Shown here piece after piece: positions 8,056 to 12,500 of a stretch of 12,500 nt of DNA. Under the pieces are notes generated by a model, which was not told where the DNA came from, did no database searches, and was given only the letters and a program-made list of their open reading frames with translations. Positions within the stretch are counted from its first letter, which is position 1. Each line of letters starts with the position of its first letter. The position numbers were made by a program, and so were the translations under genes. The stretch is from Acropora yongei (lineage: Eukaryota; Cnidaria; Anthozoa; Scleractinia; Acroporidae), in the NCBI GenBank assembly GCA_014634225.1, contig BLFN01000808.1, positions 2,501-15,000 of the forward strand. The letters run 5' to 3'.

Positions 8056-8368
8056 TCAATTTTTGCAGGAAATAACCCCTGTATCTTCGTTTTCTCTCTC
8101 TGTTCTTTCTCACTCTCGGTCATTAAGTCCAAGCATTGTTAGATATCTAAGGAACAGAAAGCGCAGAGCTATTTGAACATGGCGCATTCGCTAGGTCTTG
8201 TGGCGTTTAGGCGCCGAGGAGCAAGCACTTTGGCCTATGGCGAGAATTGTCTTCGTTGATCTCGAATTAAACTATTTGAAACAATCCACTGCCTCCTCGG
8301 AGTGCTGGATTTCTTAACACCCTATTTGTTTACTTCAATTGACAACCAAGCATTGGCAAGTATGTAAA
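8056..8368. other. Intergenic, nothing recognised
   Basis: This stretch holds a CT-rich run near 8091-8116, a 10-bp palindrome TAGATATCTA at about 8140, and a loose inverted pair CCGAGGAG/CTCCTCGG (near 8214 and 8293). A 47-codon hydrophobic + strand frame from about 7998 and a 26-codon one from 8179 have no support. Confidence 0.4.
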
Positions 8369-8467
8369 GGATAATGCCCGAGCCCCGAGGCCTTCTTAAA
8401 AATAATGACCGAGCGCGAAGAGCGAGGTCATTGTTTTTAAGAAGGCCGAGGGGCGAGGGCATTATCC
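8369..8467. repeat. 99-bp near-perfect palindrome (foldback element)
   Basis: The arms 8369-8410 (starting GGATAATGCCCGAGCC) and 8426-8467 (ending GGGCATTATCC) pair at 37 of 42 positions around a 15-base loop, GAGCGCGAAGAGCGA, which is itself partly self-complementary. Four of the five mismatches fall in two symmetric two-base changes (TC against GA). It sits 271 bp past the stop codon of the - strand gene, so it could form a long hairpin in that transcript. A short non-autonomous foldback transposon is the simplest origin. Confidence 0.85.
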
Positions 8468-8469
8468 GT

Positions 8470-8475
8470 TTTAAT
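8470..8475 (-). promoter_or_regulatory. Candidate poly(A) signal ATTAAA
   Basis: ATTAAA on the - strand, about 263 bp after the stop codon of the ADP-ribosylglycohydrolase gene and immediately before the 99-bp palindrome in that direction. It is the commonest variant of AATAAA. In AT-rich DNA such a hexamer can easily occur by chance. Confidence 0.25.
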
Positions 8476-8737
8476 GCAACTTTTCATTGTTTTCGAACAA
8501 GCTAACGAACTGCTGATTAAACAACGAAAGAGATGTATCTGTTAGTTTATCCAATATTTCGAAAGTTTAGTCCAGTGTTATAAGTTTTTAGTTTAGTTTT
8601 ACAATTTCTTAAAAATTTGAAGGGAACTTGTATATAGTTGGACGCCTTCCAGAAACAACCTTGTGCGTGCGGATGAGACAAATAGTCAAATGGTTAAAAA
8701 GTACTCTAAGAAAAAGTAGGATAGATATTACTTCAAA

Positions 8738-8878
8738 TCAGTCAAACCTGTTTATGTGGTAATCAAGCCAGTCTTTGTGCTTCAGTTCACTAAGCCAAGA
8801 CGGCGGCAGAGCACTGGTACCCAGTTTGCAGCCCAACAAGGCGCCAGCAACCGCGCCATTGGTATCAGCATCCCCTCC
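8738..8878 (-). CDS. Exon 6 (last): C-terminal metal motif
   Basis: The acceptor is TTTGTCGCCAG. The 46 residues begin GGDADTNGAVAGALLG, the C-terminal metal-binding signature that supplies two aspartates and a threonine, and end NRFD with TGA at 8740-8738. Joining to exon 5 restores the continuous motif AITFE|GGDADTN. Confidence 0.93.
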   Translation of the reverse strand, partial: GGDADTNGAVAGALLGCKLGTSALPPSWLSELKHKDWLDYHINRFD

Positions 8879-11800
8879 CTGGCGACAAAGAAGAAAACCA
8901 GAAAAATTGCACTTTAAAGGAACATTTTCTAACAAATTCATGTTACACATTAAAGCACTCCTAGCTATGACACAAGTAAATCGACCAAACAAACGTTAAT
9001 TCTCCTTGACCGCTATTGGATACATTTATTCAATGAATACGCAAAAAGAAAAACACAAACAAACGCTAATTACTTCAAAAGTGATGGCTTCTAGTGACGC
9101 ACGGAAATCTTGTTGCCTTAGCGCCCAAAATCCTGCACCCATACATTTATACGTGTATCCGATTTTACCATCTTCATCAAGCTTTAATTTCTCCAAGGAG
9201 TCTGCGTACATGTATTTCTTCAGCTCATCTTTCTGCGCGGCAAAAAAAATGTACATCTTAACAACAAATTTTGAATTTTCCGGTTTTTAAAATATTAACA
9301 GTGTTCAGAACAGATGGAGCCTCAATCTCCATTAATTTCTTGAGTTAACGCTTTCCCGAGTAGATTTATAAACAGAACCATTTTCTTTTGTAATGCCCTT
9401 GGAATGCGCTGGCTTCCTGCTGTTTGCCGTAAGATAATACTACTGCTTACATTGGCTCTTTCCTCTATCAGCGCGCGAAACCTCCTAAAGGGAACCGTTC
9501 TATTTATAGATCTACTCCGGAAAAGGTTGACTCCAAGAGCTTGTATGGGAGATGGAGATTCCATCTGATGGGCTCCTGCATTGTTTTTATACCTCTGCCT
9601 TGGTATCGAGAGTGTGTGATGCATAATCATACGCGTCTCTGATAATTGCCTCGATATCAAAACTCCCACAATCCTTTACATGTTTTCCCTGTAACATCAA
9701 CGCGATTGCCGTTGTCACGGCAATACAAGACGCAATACATCTGGGGTCTGCATGTGTAACAAGGCAAGCTGCCGTGGAATTGGCAATCACTTTGTCGATA
9801 TCACCAAAGTCCTGGATCCCTAGGACGGATGTACGCATCACACCCCCGTTTGCAGCTAATTGGCGGCCACTTGATTCCCAGATGGACCTTGCCGCCTACC
9901 ATAAAGGTAAAATGAAAAGAAAAACTTAAACACCAAGCGAGTAGTGAGCAGAAAGACCTGCATTTCCGATGACATAATGTCCTTGCCCCTGATGACGACT
10001 CAAAACCCCATTCACCAGCCAAAAAGTAAACTTAAACTAAAATTGACTAGAGTAAAACTTAGCTAAGTTAAACCGAACTCTGGTGGATTCTTGTAAGTCC
10101 CATGGTGTTAACAATAGTACCTTGGAGTCAAAATTGAGCGAGTAGCCCCTAAATTTGGTAAACAAATAAGAGAGCGAACTAGCTAGACACATTATTCGCG
10201 CGAGACTCGAAGGACACGCGCAGAGAGCACCGAAAATCAGGTACTTCCCGCGTGTCGCTTTTCGTCCGCTGCGGAATGTTCACCTATTTGCAGATGATTG
10301 TCAGTTATTTAAGAAGCAGAGTGTTAGCTGAGGGGACCTGGGTTTAAAACCACAACCACCGAAGTTTGTTTCCCAACTACTGTAACTAAATCACCCCTCC
10401 CTTTTAACTTCACTTTGCTCTGTTCCCCTATTATTTGCCCTGTCGTACCCAATGAGGATCAGCGTTGAACTTTCTATGATGTATGACATTACGTGTTGTG
10501 CGACCAATACCAGGTTTTCCAGAATCCCCTAATTCTCTAAAGCCTTCTCTTGACCAAGTCTTCAGTCGCTGGCCAAAATCCTGGGGAATCATCTGCCAAG
10601 GGAAAAAGCGGGACCAAGGTTTTATTCCACTTTCCTAATGTCTCACATGCCACAAAATCAGCTCCATCCATGCCCAAGTTAGCTAGAGACAGTGTGAAGT
10701 GAATCACTTTCAAAAGGAGGCATTTCCAAGAGGGTAATCCCAGGACTTTTCTCTCTGAGATGGGAGAAGCACCGACAGAAAAAGCTGGGAGACAGCTCTC
10801 CTCCTCAGTCTGTGGATTAAACATCTGAAAGTATTGCATGGACACCAAGGGTCTGAGGTTACTGTTTCTGCTCCTTTAAGGAGTAAGATTAAGAGAAAAC
10901 TTTATGACCTTTATTCTCCATATTTTCAGCCAGGAGCGATGGTGAAGTTATAGCTAGGGGACCCTGTGACACTTATTGAAGTTGGCATGCATAATTTATA
11001 ATAATTATTGAGTGCGATCCTGAACATATCTAAACCAATGGCTGTCATTGCTGCACAGTTGTCAGCTGTGACGCATAAACGAGACTAATAATTAATTGTC
11101 ATTTTGCATTGAGAACGCATTCAGATAATTAGTCACCTCTCCATTGTTGTCAATCAAGGAGAGCAAAATCAACATCATTTGATCAGAATCATCAGTCCAA
11201 TCCCCAAAGTCGTATTTTCGGCGATGCCAATCTCTGTGTTTCATAGAATATTCTAAGTTTGCCGACCGGGATCCACTTGCTATTGTTTCTGACTTCATTT
11301 CAGCTTTGCTTTTCACACTGTGCAGTCTACCATAAATCTAGCAAACAATAAACAAGTAGGAACAAGGTTAGTAGTTTCTAAACAACCTGTGCTGCTGTGT
11401 TAGTAGGTAGGAGGTAATCAGCATTGAAATTATCAATAAGTTCTCAGGCCCCTGAAACAGATTTAAAAGCTGGTGTTTGAGTGTTCCCCTCTGGACAGAG
11501 CAAATGAAAGAAAATTGGGCTCATCTTCCGTGTAAAAACCTGTTTAACTCACACATGACATAAAAAAAGAAAACAAAAGCGCCAAGAGACATTGAACAAT
11601 ATCCAACCCTCAGCATGAGGGTTGGTTTAATTGTTATTTTTATGTCATTCTCAGGTTCATTATGCCAGTCTGTGAAGGGTATGGTTTTCAAGCAGTTTGC
11701 TTTAGAATAGGGTATATAAATCAGAACGTTTGGGTCTAGAATATGTGGTATCGTTTTTCATGAAACTGACCAGTTGATTAGAGATTTTATCTAGACTAAG

Positions 11801-12500
11801 GAAACCAAGAATTGCTACCAAAAAAATAAAAAAAAGTCAAATCTGCAAGGTTTAAATTTACACAACTCAATCTCAACAGAGGTGATAGAAGGCTATCACA
11901 AAAGGCTACTGGATATTATTAACTGTCAAAAATCAGGATGCAGACAGAAATCGGTGGTTTTAACACTGGACTATACTAGTGATCGCAGTAGTTTCTGGAA
12001 AACAGCTAGTCTCTATGGTAGGGGTATTTGGGAAGTTGACTCTAGTATAGGGCAGAAAAATTCAGTTGAACTAGCTCTGGTGTAGGCTAATAGAGGGTTC
12101 CAGGGTGCCAGTGGCACATCTCCACACAGAAATTCCTAAAGTACCCTACACTTCCCCTGGGGCAGACAGCTTGCACTCATGTTGTTGAAATGCCATTCAC
12201 CAATAGAAGTCCCTCTAGGACTTAGAGCACAATCAAATTCCATCATTTTGGAATTTATCAAGCACTGAGTATCAAAAATGACCATTGTCAGCTAAAAATC
12301 GTTTGCTAATCTTTATAGTATTTGAGACTGATTGGCAAGTACTGTTAAAATATATCTACTTACTAAATGCACAAGAAAAAATGAAATGAGAAACTTACAT
12401 CAGTGGCTTCCTTCTTGGTCATAAACTCTGTCAACAGTCCAATGGCATCGCCAATACAGTTTCCATAAATGGTTGCTTTTATGCGATCCATCAAAACTTC
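8738..12500 (-). CDS. ADP-ribosylglycohydrolase (DraG/ARH family), 6 exons
   Basis: The six exons join in phase 0 throughout into 349 residues plus stop, numbered here from the right edge. The family removes ADP-ribose from proteins or small molecules using two Mg ions. GDAIG (17-21), WTDDSD (81-86) and GGDADTN (304-310) are the metal-site motifs; the expected ligands are T82, D83, D84, D306, D308 and T309. NGGVMR (165-170) and HADPRC (197-202) lie in the all-helical core, and a glycine-rich loop GIGRTTR is in exon 3. Length is about that of the family, so at most a short N-terminus is missing; an ATG at 12491-12489 could be the start, but the frame is open to the edge. The WTDDSDQM form differs from the vertebrate ARH1 and ARH3 versions as I know them, so I leave the subfamily and substrate open. 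No signal peptide or membrane segment is seen. Confidence 0.93.
9074..9232 (-). CDS. Exon 5
   Basis: The acceptor is TTTGCCGCGCAG and the donor GAA|gtaatt. It encodes 53 residues, including a charged helix (KDELKKYM, LEKLKLDEDG) and YKCMGAGFWALRQ, a conserved buried segment in this family leading to the second metal motif. The intron before it is 360 bp and the one after it 195 bp. Confidence 0.9.
9593..9895 (-). CDS. Exon 4: helical core
   Basis: The acceptor is TTTACCTTTATGGTAG and the donor GAG|gtataa. It encodes 101 residues with SIWESSGRQLAANGGVMRTS, then THADPRC and a hydrophobic helix (IAVTTAIALMLQG). The NG-x-VMR segment is a hallmark of the family near the ADP-ribose site. It is the longest exon of the gene. 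Confidence 0.92.
10196..10256. repeat. Foldback fragment related to the one at 4251
   Basis: TCGCGCGAGACTCG (10196-10209) is identical to 4295-4308, and the inverted pair GACACGCG (10213-10220) and CGCGTGTC (10249-10256) reuses the CGCGTGTC of 4323-4330. The rest has diverged. This suggests one dispersed foldback family with at least two members in this window, on either side of the - strand gene's 3' end. Confidence 0.5.
10335..10400 (-). mobile_element. Degraded tRNA-like (SINE) relic
   Basis: On the - strand, GGTTTTAAACCC (10351-10340) sits where a B box would be and TGATTTAGTTAC (10393-10382) where an A box would be. CTTCGGTGGTTGTGGTTTTAAACCCA aligns loosely in its parts with the B-box region of the SINE at 5720. 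Most changes are G to A or C to T. This is an old copy at best. Confidence 0.35.
10449..10592 (-). CDS. Exon 3: glycine-rich loop
   Basis: The acceptor has a long pyrimidine tract (CCCGCTTTTTCCCTTGGCAG) and the donor is TGG|gtacga. It encodes 48 residues, MIPQDFGQRLKTW, then GFRELGDSG, GIGRTTRNV and NADPHW. An alternative in-frame acceptor 12 bp further in (start 10580) would drop MIPQ. The DPHW|AARSIW junction with exon 4 restores a family motif. Confidence 0.88.
10593..11136 (-). other. Intron 2
   Basis: A 544-bp phase-0 intron with a weak donor (GAG|gtgact). A 103-codon - strand frame crosses it in a frame unrelated to the enzyme and shows no domain. I see no repeat in it. Confidence 0.75.
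11137..11337 (-). CDS. Exon 2: first metal motif
   Basis: The acceptor is TTTGTTTATTGTTTGCTAG. It encodes 67 residues, with WTDDSDQMM carrying the N-terminal metal-binding aspartates. Before it lies a polar stretch rich in K, S and E (about residues 43-60) that is probably a loop insertion. The frame would run on to a stop at 11092, but the family match ends at NNGE, so the donor at 11136 is used in the model. Confidence 0.9.
11338..12398 (-). other. Intron 1, with a nested hairpin element
   Basis: A 1061-bp phase-0 intron with a near-consensus donor GTAAGT. It contains the foldback at 11555-11648 and a small hairpin GTGCC-AGT-GGCAC near 12105-12117. A 67-codon + strand frame at 11882-12085 has no recognisable content. 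Confidence 0.8.
11555..11648. repeat. Nested foldback element, 94 bp
   Basis: The outer arms ATGACATAAAAA (11555-11566) and TTTTTATGTCAT (11637-11648) pair perfectly over 12 bp. The inner arms CCAACCCTCA (11603-11612) and TGAGGGTTGG (11616-11625) pair perfectly over 10 bp around a three-base loop GCA, extended by AACAAT/ATTGTT. Likely a short MITE; no target-site duplication is clear. Confidence 0.65.
12399..12500 (-). CDS. Exon 1 in window: GDAIG motif, cut by the edge
   Basis: Encodes 34 residues ending EATD with donor GAT|gtaagt. IYGNCIGDAIGLLTEFM is the N-terminal family signature, where the GDA/G motif helps form the metal and ribose site. The frame is open to the right edge, so this may not be the first exon. 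Confidence 0.92.

Larger units (their letters stand above)
9896..10448 (-). other. Intron 3, holding a foldback and a SINE-like relic
   Basis: A 553-bp GT-AG intron in phase 0. It contains the foldback at 10196-10256 and the degraded tRNA-like sequence at 10335-10400. Confidence 0.8.

Noticed and set aside
7970..8074. Small + strand frame of about 32 codons with CC, downstream of the cysteine-rich gene
   Set aside because: The cysteine spacing does not match the domain, there are no convincing splice sites, and it overlaps the two open frames on the other strand.
10537..10848. 103-codon - strand frame
   Set aside because: It overlaps exon 3 of the hydrolase in a different frame and otherwise lies in intron 2; no domain is recognised.

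Overview
The window looks like eukaryotic nuclear DNA from a marine invertebrate, most likely a cnidarian such as a coral or anemone. That is an inference from several things seen together: AT-rich intergenic DNA, short GT-AG introns, small exons, a tRNA-derived SINE, several foldback (MITE-like) elements and a long satellite array. The species cannot be told. There is no sign of bacterial gene organisation, and nearly all long open frames here are chance or shadow frames.

Layout. Positions 1 to about 3805 are a head-to-tail satellite with a period of about 178-184 bp, running off the left edge. It contains internally duplicated blocks, deletion junctions and a palindrome that grows by TA steps. 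From 4473 to 6459 on the + strand I find three small phase-0 exons (4473-4661, 6063-6164, 6346-6459) that fit a secreted cysteine-rich protein of the prokineticin/Dickkopf (colipase-like) type. The last two exons join into a complete ten-cysteine domain. The first is the second half of a similar domain and shares its intron position, which suggests a repeat made by exon duplication. From 6460 to 8737 there is no clear gene; this stretch holds a 219-bp MITE-like element, a tandem repeat of about 95 bp, a GC-richer segment open in two frames, and a 99-bp near-palindrome.

From 8738 to the right edge on the - strand lies a six-exon gene for an ADP-ribosylglycohydrolase (DraG/ARH family). The six exons give 349 continuous residues, with all introns in phase 0, and carry both metal-binding motifs. 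Only its extreme N-terminus may lie outside the window. Its introns hold a foldback related to one near 4300, a degraded SINE-like copy and a nested hairpin element.

The two genes converge tail to tail and show no sign of acting together: one product looks secreted, the other is an intracellular-type enzyme. The most interesting items are the split, duplicated cysteine-rich gene (neither exon structure nor domain is visible as a long ORF) and the satellite palindromes.
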